Below are positions 35,575-46,508 of a stretch of 64,000 nucleotides of DNA, in pieces; position 1 is the stretch's first letter, and each line of letters opens with the position of its first letter. Source of the stretch: Lutimaribacter degradans. Its GTDB lineage: Bacteria > Pseudomonadota > Alphaproteobacteria > Rhodobacterales > Rhodobacteraceae. A program made the translations under genes and the position numbers. The stretch covers positions 1 through 64,000 of the forward strand of contig NZ_JAMQGO010000003.1 of assembly GCF_023703375.1 (NCBI RefSeq). The letters run 5' to 3'. The notes beneath the pieces were generated by a model that made no database searches, was not told the origin of the DNA, and was given only the letters and a program-made list of their open reading frames with translations.

Positions 35575-35703
35575 GCCGCGCGTGACCGGGGGCGGCAACC
35601 ACCCTCCGGCGCTTGCCCGGCAAGCGCGGGCAGGGGCGGTGGCGCATTGCCTAGAGGCGCAGCGCGCTTTATAGGGCACGAAACATTTTGGAGGGAGAAA
35701 CCC

Positions 35704-36531
35704 ATGTCCAACGCCCAGCTTGAATCCGCCATCGAAGCCGCGTGGGAAACCCGCGACCAGATCACGCCGCAAACCACCGGCGAAACCCGCGAGGCGATCG
35801 AAGACACGCTGAACGCGCTCGACAGCGGCAAGCTGCGCGTGGCCGAGCGGCAGGAGAACGGCGACTGGCACGTGAACCAATGGGCGAAAAAGGCCGTTTT
35901 GCTGGGCTTTCGCATCAAGGACATGGAAATCCAGTCGGGCGGCCCGCAAGGCGGCGGCTGGTGGGACAAGGTCGACAGCAAGTTCGCCGGCTGGAGCGAG
36001 ACCGATTGGAAAACCGCCGGGTTCCGTGCCGTGCCCAACTGCGTCGTGCGCAAATCAGCCTATATCGCGCCCGGCGTGGTGCTGATGCCCAGCTTCGTCA
36101 ACCTTGGCGCCTACGTGGACGAGGGCACAATGGTTGATACATGGGCCACCGTCGGATCTTGCGCGCAAATCGGCAAAGGCGTCCACCTTTCGGGTGGCGT
36201 GGGCATCGGCGGCGTGCTCGAACCCATGCAGGCCGGCCCCACGATCATCGAGGACAATTGCTTTATCGGTGCGCGCTCCGAGGTGGTCGAGGGTTGCATC
36301 ATCCGCGAAGGCGCGGTGCTGGGCATGGGTGTCTATATCGGCAAATCCACCAAGATCATCGACCGCGAAACCGGCGAGGTCATGTATGGCGAGGTGCCGC
36401 CCTACTCGGTCGTGGTGTCCGGCTCGATGCCGTCAAAGAACGGCGTGAACCTGTATTGCGCGGTGATCGTGAAGCGCGTGGACGAACAGACCCGCTCCAA
36501 GGTCGGCATCAACGAGCTGCTGCGCGACTGA
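35704..36531 (+). CDS. dapD: Tetrahydrodipicolinate N-succinyltransferase
   Basis: 275 residues, full length. Hexapeptide left-handed beta-helix repeats cover roughly 120-220 (for example [15 protein letters not shown] and [23 protein letters not shown]). DapD makes N-succinyl-2-amino-6-ketopimelate in lysine and peptidoglycan precursor synthesis; dapE lies about 5 kb away. A strong GGAGGGAG ribosome site precedes ATG 35704. Confidence 0.95.
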   Translation: MSNAQLESAIEAAWETRDQITPQTTGETREAIEDTLNALDSGKLRVAERQENGDWHVNQWAKKAVLLGFRIKDMEIQSGGPQGGGWWDKVDSKFAGWSETDWKTAGFRAVPNCVVRKSAYIAPGVVLMPSFVNLGAYVDEGTMVDTWATVGSCAQIGKGVHLSGGVGIGGVLEPMQAGPTIIEDNCFIGARSEVVEGCIIREGAVLGMGVYIGKSTKIIDRETGEVMYGEVPPYSVVVSGSMPSKNGVNLYCAVIVKRVDEQTRSKVGINELLRD

Positions 36532-36612
36532 TCGCCGATTCGCTGGCGCGGGCCGCAGTCCACCCCGCGCCCACAAAGGCCTGGGCACAAGGATGAAACG
36601 GGACGCGCAGGC

Positions 36613-37647
36613 ATGATGGCGGAATTGTCGACCCTCTGGCTGGTCCTCGTCTCGCTGGGCGCGGCGGCGGTGGTCGTGCTTGCGGCCATCAAGGCGACGG
36701 TGCTTGCCGACATCATCGCCGACCGCACGCGGATGGGCGAGGCGGTGGCGGGCGCCATTGTGCTTGGTGCGGCAACCTCTCTGGCGGGGATCGTCGTGTC
36801 GGTCAGCGCGGCCTGGCAGGGCGACCCCAGCTACGCGGTATCGAACGCCGTGGGCGGAATCGCAGTACAGACGCTGTTCCTGGCCCTGGCCGATCTTTTC
36901 TACCGAGGGCCGAACCTCGAACACGCTGCCGCCGAACCGGCGAACCTGTTTCAGACCGTGCTGCTCATCGGGTTTCTGAGCTTGCCCGTCGCCGCGATGG
37001 CGGGGCCCGACGTGGCGGCCTGGGGCGTGCATCCGGCCTCGGTCATCATGGCCGTGGCCTACGTGGTGGGTGTAAAGCTGACCATGTCGATGCGCGAACA
37101 ACCGATGTGGCGCCCGGTCAAGACCTCGGCGACGCGCGAGGACGCACCCGAGGACGAGAGCGAAGCCGGCAAGCCCGTGCGGCGGCATGTCATGCTTTTC
37201 GCCATACTGGTGGCGCTGATGGGGCTCAGCGGCTGGGTTATCAGCCAGTCGGGTGGGGTTTTCATCGCGCGTTTCGGCTTGTCTTCTAGTCTCGTGGGGG
37301 CGCTCGGCACGGCCGTGGTGACATCACTGCCCGAACTGGTCACGACCCTGACGGCGGTTCGGCGCGGGGCGCTGCAACTGGCGGTCGGCGGAATTATCGG
37401 CGGCAATACCTTCGACACGCTTTTCCTGGTGTTCTCCGACGTGGCTTATCGCGAAGGGTCGATATATCACGCGGCCGGGCCGGACGACCTGTTCTGGATC
37501 GCCACGGGGCTGCTCATGACGGTGATCCTGCTGTCGGGGCTGATCTTGCGACAACGCGAAGGGCCGGCCCGCATCGGGGGCGAGTCGGTGCTGATCATAC
37601 TGGTCTATGCAACGGCGGTCGGCGTCGAGGTATGGCTGAAGGGCTGA
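36613..37647 (+). CDS. Sodium/calcium exchanger family membrane protein
   Basis: 344 residues with about nine to ten membrane segments in two halves, split by an acidic cytoplasmic loop (SATREDAPEDESEAGKPV). The two alpha-repeats of the Ca2+/cation antiporter family are visible: LGAATSLAG...SNAVGGIAVQT in the first half and TSLPELVTTLTAVRRG...GGIIGGNTFDT in the second. The transported ion is uncertain. Confidence 0.85.
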   Translation: MMAELSTLWLVLVSLGAAAVVVLAAIKATVLADIIADRTRMGEAVAGAIVLGAATSLAGIVVSVSAAWQGDPSYAVSNAVGGIAVQTLFLALADLFYRGPNLEHAAAEPANLFQTVLLIGFLSLPVAAMAGPDVAAWGVHPASVIMAVAYVVGVKLTMSMREQPMWRPVKTSATREDAPEDESEAGKPVRRHVMLFAILVALMGLSGWVISQSGGVFIARFGLSSSLVGALGTAVVTSLPELVTTLTAVRRGALQLAVGGIIGGNTFDTLFLVFSDVAYREGSIYHAAGPDDLFWIATGLLMTVILLSGLILRQREGPARIGGESVLIILVYATAVGVEVWLKG

Positions 37648-37754
37648 GCTTTCCCTTTCCGCAAAGGTCGGGTCCAGGCTCAGGGGGCAGCGACGGTTTT
37701 CTTTTGCGACGCGATCTGGAACACTACCCGGGCGAACAGCAAAAGGACCATTTC

Positions 37755-38153
37755 ATGAAACGCGTATCCGACATGGTTGCCGCCGCCAACGAGGTGATCG
37801 ACCACGCCCCCGCCGCCGACCTGCTGGACCTGCACGGGGCCGACGGCGTCACCTTCGTCGATCTGCGCGACCCGCGCGAACTGGAACGCGAAGGCATGAT
37901 CCCCGGCGCCTTTCACTGCCCGCGCGGGATGCTGGAATTCTGGATCGACCCCGAAAGCCCCTATGCCAAGCCGCAGTTCCAGACCGGCAACCGCTTTGTC
38001 TTTTACTGCGCCTCGGGCTGGCGCTCGGCGTTGTCGGCGCAGGTCGCGCAAGAGATGGGGCTGGACAATGTCAGCCATATCACCGACGGGTTCTCCGGCT
38101 GGAAAAAGGCCGGCGGGCCGGTTGGCGAAAAGCCTCGGAAACCCGCGCGGTAA
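37755..38153 (+). CDS. Rhodanese-like domain protein
   Basis: 132 residues, a single rhodanese domain. The active-site loop is CASGWRS with Cys85; CPRGMLEFW and GFSGWKKAGG are typical of this small cytoplasmic group. It could move sulfane sulfur or act in redox/arsenate chemistry. ATG 37755 has AAAAGGA upstream. Confidence 0.88.
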   Translation: MKRVSDMVAAANEVIDHAPAADLLDLHGADGVTFVDLRDPRELEREGMIPGAFHCPRGMLEFWIDPESPYAKPQFQTGNRFVFYCASGWRSALSAQVAQEMGLDNVSHITDGFSGWKKAGGPVGEKPRKPAR

Positions 38154-38155
38154 CC

Positions 38156-38180
38156 ATACGAAACCGCGCGGTTTCGGTAT
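38156..38180. repeat. Strong palindrome after the rhodanese gene
   Basis: CGAAACCGCGCGGTTTCG (38159-38176) is a perfect 18-base palindrome, extended by ATAC/GGTAT arms. It begins just after the rhodanese stop and ends 20 bases before the next start, with no T-run. It may slow transcription or stabilise mRNA ends. Confidence 0.5.
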
Positions 38181-38199
38181 ATTTACAAGGGCGCTAAAT

Positions 38200-38523
38200 A
38201 TGGCGAAGGACAAGAAACCGCAGCAGGTGTTTACCCTTGTGGTGCAACTGGGCCGCAAGAAGGGTGACGGATTACCCAAGGAAGCAACGGGCGCCGGGCT
38301 GGTTTGCTACGCCAGCGGCGTGGACGAGGCCGAAGCCGTGCGCGAAACAGTCGCCATCCTGAAACAGGCCGACATGGCACCGCTGGACGTCACCGGCCAC
38401 GGCACCCTGTCCGAGCGCGAAGACGCGGGCGAAGAAATCAGCCAGGACGAGCGCGACCTGATGGCCCGCGCGCAAGCCGAGAACGCGGTGATCGTGGCGC
38501 AGATGACGCCGTTCTTCGACTAG
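38200..38523 (+). CDS. Small conserved-type protein of unknown function
   Basis: 107 residues, starting MAKDKKPQQVFTLVVQLGRK with AAGGG upstream of ATG 38200. It is mixed alpha/beta (FTLVVQLG, AVRETVAILKQADM) and ends in MTPFFD. No domain is recognised. It follows the rhodanese gene and its tail overlaps the convergent Hint gene by 4 bases. Confidence 0.65.
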   Translation: MAKDKKPQQVFTLVVQLGRKKGDGLPKEATGAGLVCYASGVDEAEAVRETVAILKQADMAPLDVTGHGTLSEREDAGEEISQDERDLMARAQAENAVIVAQMTPFFD

Positions 38524-39614
38524 GCCGCGCGGTTTTCGGCCAGCATGATCGCCTCGAAAGGCCGCAGCACCGGGTAGGTGGACAAGGCGTGTTCGGGCAG
38601 GCTGTTACGGTCGAGCCCGGCCAGAAGGCTGGCCTTTAACAGCACGGGCTTGCGCCGGATACGGCCGATGAACATCGTCTCCAACGGTGTGCCCGCGGCC
38701 TGGACCGGCTCGCATCCGGGCAGGATAAGTCCATGATATGCAATGGTTGTTCCGACCTGGGCATAGATTGCCGACACGCCGTTCACCAGATGACGGGCGG
38801 GCACCAGCACCCGTTCGCGCCCGAACATGTATTCCACCTCGGAGCCACCGATGATCAGGCGTTGGTCGGGCGAGACCAGAATATCGCGGCGCAGGCCGAA
38901 ATATGGCGCGCGCAGGCGAATGGGCCTGAACGACCCGCGCGCTGGCACAACGCGGCGCAGCTTGTGCAGCACCGGCACCCCGCCGCGATCGCCGCAGTGC
39001 ACCACGTCGCCACGGCGCAGTTGCGCCACGTCACGCAGGCCCCAAGGCGTGGCAAGCGGTACATGCCCGGTAAGCGTGGGCATCGGGCCGACCGGTTCGA
39101 TCGCGGTGGAAATGGCCAGGAACTTGACGTGCCGGTTCATATGGCGCTGCCCGCACCGGGTCATCATCTGGCGCAGTTCTGAAAGCGGCAGCGGCTTGGG
39201 GTTGGACATATCGGACATCGCGATCCGCCCCGTGCCGACATGTTCCAACGCCAGGCGCGCCCAGCGCAACGGTGCATCCCAGGAAACCGTCACGCGCAGC
39301 GCATCGCCCACGCCCACCCGCTCCAGCCGGGTGGCAGCATGCTGCACATCGCCGCCGAACCCCATAACGAGCACCACGCCCCCTTCGGGGATCGCCTGCA
39401 CCGAAAGACGAAACCGCCAGGGCGGCGCGCCTTTATAATCGAACAGTTGCAAGGGCTTGCCATCGCTGGCCACCTGCACCTCCATCACCAGAGAGCCGCG
39501 CACCAACAGCGCATCATCGCCCTTGCCAAGCGCCGGGGCGCGGCCGGCGTCACAGCCCAATCCCGCCGGGGCGAAATACTGTTCCGAATGGTCGGTCAGC
39601 GCGATCCAGGCCAT
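38520..39614 (-). CDS. Hint-domain protein with Cys1 replaced by Thr
   Basis: 364 residues. Residues about 175-320 match the Hint_2 domain of the upstream gene product line by line (LATPWGLRDVAQLRRGDVVH; SPDQRLIIGG; RHLVNGVSAI). The catalytic cysteine of that domain (PCFVAGTLIAT) is Thr180 here (PTLTGHVPLAT). A Thr at this place is unusual for self-cleaving Hint modules, so processing may be lost or different. The N-terminal 140 residues are beta-rich and unrecognised. No signal peptide. The start overlaps the upstream stop, so the two are coupled. Confidence 0.78.
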   Translation of the reverse strand: MAWIALTDHSEQYFAPAGLGCDAGRAPALGKGDDALLVRGSLVMEVQVASDGKPLQLFDYKGAPPWRFRLSVQAIPEGGVVLVMGFGGDVQHAATRLERVGVGDALRVTVSWDAPLRWARLALEHVGTGRIAMSDMSNPKPLPLSELRQMMTRCGQRHMNRHVKFLAISTAIEPVGPMPTLTGHVPLATPWGLRDVAQLRRGDVVHCGDRGGVPVLHKLRRVVPARGSFRPIRLRAPYFGLRRDILVSPDQRLIIGGSEVEYMFGRERVLVPARHLVNGVSAIYAQVGTTIAYHGLILPGCEPVQAAGTPLETMFIGRIRRKPVLLKASLLAGLDRNSLPEHALSTYPVLRPFEAIMLAENRAA

Positions 39615-41212
39615 CAGGCCACCTGCCGCATGTTGGCGAGAATCCGGGCCTCGTAAGTTTTGAGCGTACGTCGGGCCGCCGCGCTGTAACCAGCGCCGGT
39701 TGCCGGGTCGAGTTCGGGGAACAGGGCGCAGATCTCGGCCAGCGTGTCGGGGGCGAAACTATGCGCGATTTGCGGGCCTGGCAGAAAACTTTCGGTTTCC
39801 AGACCTTCGGAAATAACCACCTGGTGCCGGTCGAACATCAGATGGCAATACTCTACCTCGCCGCCCTCGATACGACGCACGCTGTGGTCGTTGACCAGGT
39901 GCTTGGCGGCCACCAGCACTTCGGCCTCGCCGAACAGCAGTTCGGCCAAGCTGTCGCGGATCAGGATACGGTGCTCGGGCGATACCCAGAGTTCCTGATG
40001 GGCGCCGAACGCGCCCGCCCGAATACAGATGGGCGCATAGGCACCCCGCGCCGTGACCGTGCGACGCCCTACCCAGCGCAGCGGTTGTGGCCCGTCATCA
40101 CGTGTCAGCACCATGTCACCGGGCGAAAGCCACTCTACCGGCACCTGCCCCGATGACGTGGCGATCAGCGTACCCGCAACGAAACACGGAATCGAATCGA
40201 TGGTTACAAACCCGGTATCCATCTGGCCGGCGTCATCTTCGACCGTGTAGGTGAAATTGACCGTCTCGATATCACCGTCGCCCTCCGTGGTCAGCGTTCC
40301 ATCGGAGTTCAACGTCACCGTCTGGCCCGTGGCCAGCGTGATCGTGCTGCCGACGACCACGGGCTGCCCGTTTATGTGGGTGATGGTCAGGCTGCCGCCC
40401 GAGCTGCTGGAATCATTGGCCAGCACATCGGTGGTGACCGAACCGTTGGGATAGATCGTATCGCTGTCGGCCTCGGCGACCAGCGCGGTCTGCACGGAGT
40501 CACCGGCAATCAGGAGCGTTGAATCGTAATTTGAATCCACCACATCCGCGATGCCGATACGGATCGAGTTCACCTCGTCCGGTTCTACCGGTATCGTCAG
40601 CGTCATCGTGACGGTAAATCCGTCCATCTCGGTGTTGTAGTCACCGTTGGTGTTGTCGACGAAAAGGTTGGCGTTCGAGCCCGCATTCAGGTTGTTGGGG
40701 TCTACATCGCCATCGCCCACTTCGAGGTTGACCTGCGTGCCATTGACCCAGACACCCACGAAATCCTGGTAGGCGCCCGAGGCAAACTCCGGGTATTCAT
40801 CCGACGCGAAAACGAACTGCATCGTCATCACGTCGCCGCTGGGGATGAAATCGACATCCAGGAACGACGCGTCATAGGTGTTGGTGCCAGCCGCGGCGTT
40901 GAAATCGGCGACATTGTTCGGGCCGCTGGAATTTGTGGTGGTACTGTTGCTTTCGTTGGCTTGGTTCGGGTTCCACCAAGGGCCGCCGGGCCCATTGGTG
41001 AAGCCGCGCAGGTCGCCAGTGGAAAACATGACACCCGTGTCGCCGGGCGTGACCTCGGGCGAAACACTATCGCCATCGGTATAAATACCCGATGAATCCC
41101 GGTCCCCGGTATAGGACGCGCTGACGATGGTAACACCATCGCCGAATATGGTTTCCGCCATCTCGACGGCGGAGGCGTTTCTGTCGATCGGGAGTTCGGA
41201 CGGTGCTACCAT
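39614..41212 (-). CDS. Choice-of-anchor-L protein with C-terminal Hint domain
   Basis: 532 residues. The N-terminal domain (about 1-240) has the choice-of-anchor L pattern, including VMFSTGDLRGF and FVFASDEYPEFASG. A VCBS/Ig-like linker (about 240-335) follows, then a Hint_2 autoprocessing domain starting at Cys343 (PCFVAGTLIAT). Such proteins are usually secreted by type I systems and cleaved or transferred through the Hint module; no signal peptide is present. Very acidic and Asn/Asp/Ser-rich, as expected of calcium-binding exoproteins. Confidence 0.82.
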   Translation of the reverse strand: MVAPSELPIDRNASAVEMAETIFGDGVTIVSASYTGDRDSSGIYTDGDSVSPEVTPGDTGVMFSTGDLRGFTNGPGGPWWNPNQANESNSTTTNSSGPNNVADFNAAAGTNTYDASFLDVDFIPSGDVMTMQFVFASDEYPEFASGAYQDFVGVWVNGTQVNLEVGDGDVDPNNLNAGSNANLFVDNTNGDYNTEMDGFTVTMTLTIPVEPDEVNSIRIGIADVVDSNYDSTLLIAGDSVQTALVAEADSDTIYPNGSVTTDVLANDSSSSGGSLTITHINGQPVVVGSTITLATGQTVTLNSDGTLTTEGDGDIETVNFTYTVEDDAGQMDTGFVTIDSIPCFVAGTLIATSSGQVPVEWLSPGDMVLTRDDGPQPLRWVGRRTVTARGAYAPICIRAGAFGAHQELWVSPEHRILIRDSLAELLFGEAEVLVAAKHLVNDHSVRRIEGGEVEYCHLMFDRHQVVISEGLETESFLPGPQIAHSFAPDTLAEICALFPELDPATGAGYSAAARRTLKTYEARILANMRQVA

Positions 41213-41504
41213 TTATCTGCCTCGTACAATTATGTCCAAGGCAGGCACGGCACAGAAAGGTGGTCACCCACCCGCGCCAAATTCCGGTTGTTACTGCTCC
41301 TCCGTGTCCGGTTTTCCGGATCATCAGAGAAATACCCTGCCTCGGGTTTCTTTTATTATTTGAAAATTAGCACTGTTTTCGCCCGGCTGTTAAGCCTTTA
41401 CGTGTGCGGGCCCTACGTAAAAGCCGAATGGTTGCGCCTTTTGAGCCACATTTGCCAAGCTGCGGCATCCGCGCTAACCCGAAGCCACCAGCAAGGAGAG
41501 CGCA

Positions 41505-42668
41505 ATGCCAAAAGATCTGCCCCCACACATCGACGCCGCCGACCTGACCGCCCACCTGATCCGCTGCCCCTCGGTCACGCCCGAGGAAGGCGGTGCGCTG
41601 GTGCTGTTGCAAGAACTGCTTGAGGCGGGGGGCTTTCGCTGCACGCGGGTCGATCGTGGCGGCGTTTCGAACCTTTTCGCACGCTGGGGCGACAAGGGGC
41701 ACGAAAGAACCTTTGGGTTCAACGGCCATACCGATGTCGTGCCTGTGGGCGATGCCGATGCATGGACCAAGCCGCCATTTTCCGGCGAGCTCGACGCGGA
41801 TGGCGTGATCTGGGGCCGGGGGGCGACCGATATGAAATCGGGTGTCGCCGCCTTTGTGGCCGCGGCCATCGACTTTGTCCGCGAGACGCCCCCTGAAGGT
41901 GCGGTGATCCTGGCCATCACCGGCGACGAAGAGGGCGAAAGCATCGACGGCACCACTGCGCTGCTGGATTGGATGGATGACAATAACGAGAAAATGAGCG
42001 TCTGCCTCGTGGGTGAACCCACCTGCCCCGACCGCATGGGCGAGATGATCAAGATCGGGCGGCGCGGTGCGATGACGGCGCATTTCACGGTGACAGGCGT
42101 GCAAGGGCATTCCGCCTATCCGCACCGGGCCAACAACCCGCTGCCTGCATTGGCCCGGCTGATGGATCGGCTGGCCAGCCATGAACTGGACCAGGGCACC
42201 GAGCATTTCGACCCTTCGACTCTGGCGATCGTCACCATCGACACTGGCAACCCGGCCAGCAACGTGATCCCGGCCAAGACGCGGGCCAGTGTGAACATCC
42301 GCTTCAACGACACGCATACCAGCGCCAGCCTGACCAACTGGCTGCGCGCAGAGGCCGACAAGGTGGCCGCCGAGTTCGGCGTGACCATCGACATGGGTTT
42401 GAAAATCTCGGGCGAGGCATTCCTGACCCCACCGGGCGAGCTGTCGGACCTGGTTTCAAAGGCCGTGCAGACCGAAACCAACGTCACGCCCACGCTCAGC
42501 ACCACGGGCGGCACCTCGGATGCACGTTTCGTGAAAAACCACTGCCCCGTGGTGGAGTTCGGCCTGGTCGGCCATTTCATGCACCAGGTTGACGAGCGCG
42601 TGCCCGCCGCGCAGGTGCACCAGTTGAAATCCATCTACACCCGCATCCTGCGTGACTATTTCACCTGA
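41505..42668 (+). CDS. dapE: Succinyl-diaminopimelate desuccinylase
   Basis: 387 residues. M20-family zinc motifs: [17 protein letters not shown] and TGDEEGE, ending with the His in [10 protein letters not shown]. DapE releases L,L-diaminopimelate from its succinyl form in lysine/peptidoglycan synthesis and completes the route started by dapD in this window. AAGGAGAG precedes ATG 41505. Upstream 292 bases hold no gene. Confidence 0.95.
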   Translation: MPKDLPPHIDAADLTAHLIRCPSVTPEEGGALVLLQELLEAGGFRCTRVDRGGVSNLFARWGDKGHERTFGFNGHTDVVPVGDADAWTKPPFSGELDADGVIWGRGATDMKSGVAAFVAAAIDFVRETPPEGAVILAITGDEEGESIDGTTALLDWMDDNNEKMSVCLVGEPTCPDRMGEMIKIGRRGAMTAHFTVTGVQGHSAYPHRANNPLPALARLMDRLASHELDQGTEHFDPSTLAIVTIDTGNPASNVIPAKTRASVNIRFNDTHTSASLTNWLRAEADKVAAEFGVTIDMGLKISGEAFLTPPGELSDLVSKAVQTETNVTPTLSTTGGTSDARFVKNHCPVVEFGLVGHFMHQVDERVPAAQVHQLKSIYTRILRDYFT

Positions 42669-42713
42669 AGGCCGCCAGTTGTCTGCACGGATAACGCCGT
42701 GCAGGATTATCGG

Positions 42714-43457
42714 CTACGACCCCGGTTTGAGGCACAGAACGTCGTTCTTTTCTTCAACGACATGCAGGCCCAGCTCGGCAAGGCGTGCCATCAGCTCGGC
42801 CTTGCGCTGCGCGCCGCGATCATAGAATTTCGGGTGTGTTTCCAGCACCAGCAACTCGATCCTTGCCAACACGTCTGCGCGCTCGTGCTCGAACAGTGCC
42901 AGTTCCGCCCCTTCGATGTCGCAGATCAGGGCAAAACGATCCGACCCCAGCCGCTCGGCCAAATCGGCCAATGTAACTGTCGGCACCTCGACACGGGTGC
43001 CACCATTGCCACCGATGCGCCCGACATGGGCGTTCTCGCCCGTCTCGAAGGCAATGGTTTGGGCACCCGAGTAATCGACCGCGGCGTTGATCACCTGCGC
43101 GCGACCCTCGGCCGCGCCCTGCGTGGCGTTGCCAGTCAACGTGGGGATAAGGCGCGCGTTGGCCTCAACCACGATATGAGGCGCCTCGGCACCGATCCGG
43201 CTGCGCACAAGCGCCGACACGACGCCCAGGCATCCGCCCAACTCGATCACCGGGGTGCCGGGTTGCAGATGTGCCTTGACCATACCGGCCTCTTCATCCT
43301 CGTACGGGCGGCCCTTGGCCAGCATGTAGGTCAGCGCATCATCAACGCCGCGCGGCACCGACACCGGCACGCCATGTGGTGCGAAATGCGCCAGCTCGCG
43401 GCCCCGGATCTCTTGCAGGCGCAGCCAGAGCGCGCGGCGCAATGTCTTGAGGCTCAT
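42714..43457 (-). CDS. FkbM-family methyltransferase
   Basis: 247 residues. Motif VIELGGCLGVVSALV for S-adenosylmethionine binding, VEANARLIPTL, and CDIEGAELALFEHE typical of FkbM proteins. ATG 43457 overlaps the glycosyltransferase stop (ATGA); the longer frame runs inside that gene. FkbM enzymes O-methylate sugars or polyketides; with the neighbouring glycosyltransferase a surface-sugar role is likely. Confidence 0.82.
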   Translation of the reverse strand: MSLKTLRRALWLRLQEIRGRELAHFAPHGVPVSVPRGVDDALTYMLAKGRPYEDEEAGMVKAHLQPGTPVIELGGCLGVVSALVRSRIGAEAPHIVVEANARLIPTLTGNATQGAAEGRAQVINAAVDYSGAQTIAFETGENAHVGRIGGNGGTRVEVPTVTLADLAERLGSDRFALICDIEGAELALFEHERADVLARIELLVLETHPKFYDRGAQRKAELMARLAELGLHVVEEKNDVLCLKPGS

Positions 43458-44377
43458 GGCATGTCCCTTTCCGGCCCGGGCCTTGTCGGCCGCAACATCT
43501 CGGCCAGAACACCCCGGAAAAACGCCCAGTTCTTGGCACGTTTGCGTGCCGACAACAGCATGTCGGGCGACAACAGTTGCACCACCGCCTGCACCAGCGC
43601 CTTGACCCCGGCGCCGCGCTGCCCATGTTTGCGCGCCGCGTATACGCGCGACCGGCCCATGTGCCACGCCTTCAGCGCCGCGATCCTTGGCGTTCGGGCC
43701 GAGGATTCACCGGCCAGATGCACCACCCGCGCGGCACGCGCGAAATACAGCGGGCCCACGTCCCGGCGCAGGCGCAACGCCAGGTCGTCATCCTCATGAA
43801 ACAGGAAAATCGCGGGGTCAAAGCCACCCACGGATTCGAAGGCCTCGCGGCGTACGAAAAAGGCGCTGCCCGACAATACGCTGACCTCTTGATCCTGCGC
43901 CGGCCAGCCCCGCGGCATCCACTCGGATCGGGGCATCAGGTGGCTTTTGCGTTTGACATGCGGGCGGCCGTCGGCCTCTTCGATGCGGGGGTTCATCGCG
44001 CTGACATCGGGGCGGCGTTCAGCCGCTGCCAGCAATTCATCCAGCGTATCGGGAAACAGCCGCGCATCGGGATTGAGAAACAGGATAAAGGGCGTCTTTG
44101 CATGGTCGGCCCCCTGGTTGCAGGCGCGTCCAAAGCCAAGATTTTCTGCATTGCGGATCAGGGTCGCCCCATGCGCATCGCATAACGTGGCCAGCGCGGC
44201 CAGGTCGGACGATCCATTGTCAACCACGACAACCGGAGTGCCCGGCGGCACCGAAGCCAGCATGTCGGGCATTTTCGCCATGCTGTTATAGGCCACCGTG
44301 ACGATGGTCACAGGCGACGAGGCCGACACGCGGCCGGCCTCGTCAATTTCATTCACGCACGGGGGCGTATCAATCAT
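43454..44377 (-). CDS. Family 2 glycosyltransferase (rhamnosyltransferase-like)
   Basis: 307 residues. GT-A fold: [30 protein letters not shown], the DxD-type NPDARL, and the acceptor-side [15 protein letters not shown]. The GT2 rhamnosyltransferase-like subgroup adds sugars to cell-surface glycans. It overlaps pnp by 8 bases and the FkbM gene by 4, so all three are probably on one transcript. Confidence 0.87.
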   Translation of the reverse strand: MIDTPPCVNEIDEAGRVSASSPVTIVTVAYNSMAKMPDMLASVPPGTPVVVVDNGSSDLAALATLCDAHGATLIRNAENLGFGRACNQGADHAKTPFILFLNPDARLFPDTLDELLAAAERRPDVSAMNPRIEEADGRPHVKRKSHLMPRSEWMPRGWPAQDQEVSVLSGSAFFVRREAFESVGGFDPAIFLFHEDDDLALRLRRDVGPLYFARAARVVHLAGESSARTPRIAALKAWHMGRSRVYAARKHGQRGAGVKALVQAVVQLLSPDMLLSARKRAKNWAFFRGVLAEMLRPTRPGPERDMP

Positions 44378-46508
44378 CGGCCTTTTCGGGCGCGTTGGTC
44401 ACTTCTTCGCCGGTTTCCTGGTCAACGACCTTCATCGACAGGCGCACCTTGCCACGATCGTCAAAGCCCAGCAGCTTGACCCACACTTCCTGGCCTTCCT
44501 TCAGCACGTCCGAAGGATGGTTCAGGCGGCGGTTCTCGATCTGGGACACGTGCACCAAACCATCGCGCTTGCCAAAGAAGTTCACGAAGGCACCGAAATC
44601 GACGATCTTGACGACCGTGCCCTTGTAAACCTTGCCCTCTTCCGGCTCGGCCACGATCGAATAGATCATGTCGTATGCCTTTTGAATGGCATCTGCATTG
44701 GGGCTGGCGATCTTGATGATGCCTTCGTCGTTGATGTCGACCTTGGCACCGCTGGTTTCCACGATCTCGCGGATCACCTTGCCGCCCGACCCGATCACTT
44801 CGCGGATCTTGTCGGTCGGGATCTGCATCGTTTCGATGCGCGGCGCATGAACCGAGAAATCAGCCGCGCCCGAGATGGCCTGGTTCATCTCGCCCAGGAT
44901 GTGCATCCGGCCGTCCTTGGCCTGGGCCAGGGCTTTCTCCATGATCTCGGGCGTGATGCCCGCAACCTTGATGTCCATCTGAAGGCTGGTGATGCCCTCG
45001 GCGGTACCCGCAACCTTGAAATCCATGTCGCCGAGGTGATCCTCGTCGCCCAGGATGTCGGTCAGGATCGCGTAAGTGCCGTCATCTTCAAGGATCAGGC
45101 CCATGGCCACACCGGCCACGGCCGATTTCAGCGGCACGCCGGCATCCATCATCGACAACGAACCACCGCAAACCGATGCCATCGAGGACGAGCCGTTGGA
45201 TTCGGTGATCTCGGACACCACGCGGATGGTGTAGGGGAAATCGGTCGGCGCCGGCAGCACGGCCTGAAGCGCGCGCCATGCCAGTTTCCCATGGCCGATT
45301 TCACGACGACCCGGCGGGCCAACACGGCCAGCCTCACCCACCGAGTAGGGGGGGAAGTTGTAGTGCAGCAGGAAGTTCGAGCGGAAGTTCCCATGCAGCG
45401 CGTCGACAAACTGTTCGTCGTCGCCTGTGCCCAACGTGGTCACCACGAGACCCTGGGTTTCACCGCGTGTGAACAGGGCAGAACCGTGGGTGCGCGGCAG
45501 CAGGCCGGTTTCACAGACAATCTGGCGCACATCGGTGGTCGAACGGCCATCAATCCGCTTGCCACCCTTGACCACGTCGCCCCGCAGGATCGTCGCCTCG
45601 AGCTTTTTCATGGCCGAGCTGAGGTTCGGATCTTCCAGTTGCTCTTCGGTCAACGCTTCCTTGATGGCGGTGCGCGCGGCGGCCACGGCAGAGGTGCGTT
45701 CCTGCTTGTCGCTGATGGCGAAAGCAGCCCGCATCTTTTCCTCGCCCGCGGCTTTGACGGCGGCGTAGAGGTCGCTGTAATCCGGCGGCTGGAAATCGAA
45801 GGGCTCTTTCGCGGCATCCTCGGCCAGGTCGATGATCAGGTCGATCACCGGCTGGATTTGCTGATGCGCAAAATTTACGGCGCCCAGCATCTCGGCCTCG
45901 GAAAGTTCATACGCCTCGGATTCCACCATCATGACGGCATCCTTGGTGCCTGCCACAACAAGGTCGAGCCGCTGCTCGGGGTTGTTGCGCAGATCCTGCA
46001 TGTCGTCGACGGTCGGGTTCAGAACGTATTCACCGTTGGCATAGCCCACGCGGCAGGCCCCGATCGGCCCCATGAAAGGCACGCCCGACAGGGTCAGGGC
46101 GGCGCTGGTGGCGATCATCGCAACCATGTCCGGGTCGTTTTCCAGGTCATGTGACAACACCGTGCACATCACCAGGGTTTCGTTCTTGAAACCGGGGGCG
46201 AACAGCGGGCGGATCGGACGGTCGATCAACCGCGCGGTCAGTGTTTCCTTTTCGCTCGGACGCGCCTCGCGTTTGAAAAAGCCGCCCGGCACCTTGCCCG
46301 CAGCATAGTATTTTTCTTGGTAGTGCACCGTCAGCGGAAAGAAATCCATGCCGGGCTTGGGTTCCTTCGCGAAGGTCACGTTGGCCATGACCGAGGTTTC
46401 ACCCAAGGTGGCGATGACCGAGCCATCTGCCTGACGGGCAACCTTGCCCGTTTCCAGTGTGAGCGTTTCATCGCCCCACTGCATCGTTTTCGTCGTAGTT
46501 TTGAACAT
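44370..46508 (-). CDS. pnp: Polynucleotide phosphorylase
   Basis: 712 residues, full length: two RNase PH domains (with [15 protein letters not shown] start near 35 and [15 protein letters not shown] near 485-500), a KH domain ([15 protein letters not shown]) and an S1 domain ([17 protein letters not shown]). It degrades RNA 3' to 5' by phosphorolysis in the degradosome and in RNA quality control. Its 3' end overlaps the glycosyltransferase gene. Confidence 0.97.
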   Translation of the reverse strand: MFKTTTKTMQWGDETLTLETGKVARQADGSVIATLGETSVMANVTFAKEPKPGMDFFPLTVHYQEKYYAAGKVPGGFFKREARPSEKETLTARLIDRPIRPLFAPGFKNETLVMCTVLSHDLENDPDMVAMIATSAALTLSGVPFMGPIGACRVGYANGEYVLNPTVDDMQDLRNNPEQRLDLVVAGTKDAVMMVESEAYELSEAEMLGAVNFAHQQIQPVIDLIIDLAEDAAKEPFDFQPPDYSDLYAAVKAAGEEKMRAAFAISDKQERTSAVAAARTAIKEALTEEQLEDPNLSSAMKKLEATILRGDVVKGGKRIDGRSTTDVRQIVCETGLLPRTHGSALFTRGETQGLVVTTLGTGDDEQFVDALHGNFRSNFLLHYNFPPYSVGEAGRVGPPGRREIGHGKLAWRALQAVLPAPTDFPYTIRVVSEITESNGSSSMASVCGGSLSMMDAGVPLKSAVAGVAMGLILEDDGTYAILTDILGDEDHLGDMDFKVAGTAEGITSLQMDIKVAGITPEIMEKALAQAKDGRMHILGEMNQAISGAADFSVHAPRIETMQIPTDKIREVIGSGGKVIREIVETSGAKVDINDEGIIKIASPNADAIQKAYDMIYSIVAEPEEGKVYKGTVVKIVDFGAFVNFFGKRDGLVHVSQIENRRLNHPSDVLKEGQEVWVKLLGFDDRGKVRLSMKVVDQETGEEVTNAPEKADD

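Noticed and set aside
44298..46154. 618-codon frame antisense to pnp
   Set aside because: Lies completely opposite a certain gene, with His/Arg/Gly-rich shadow composition.
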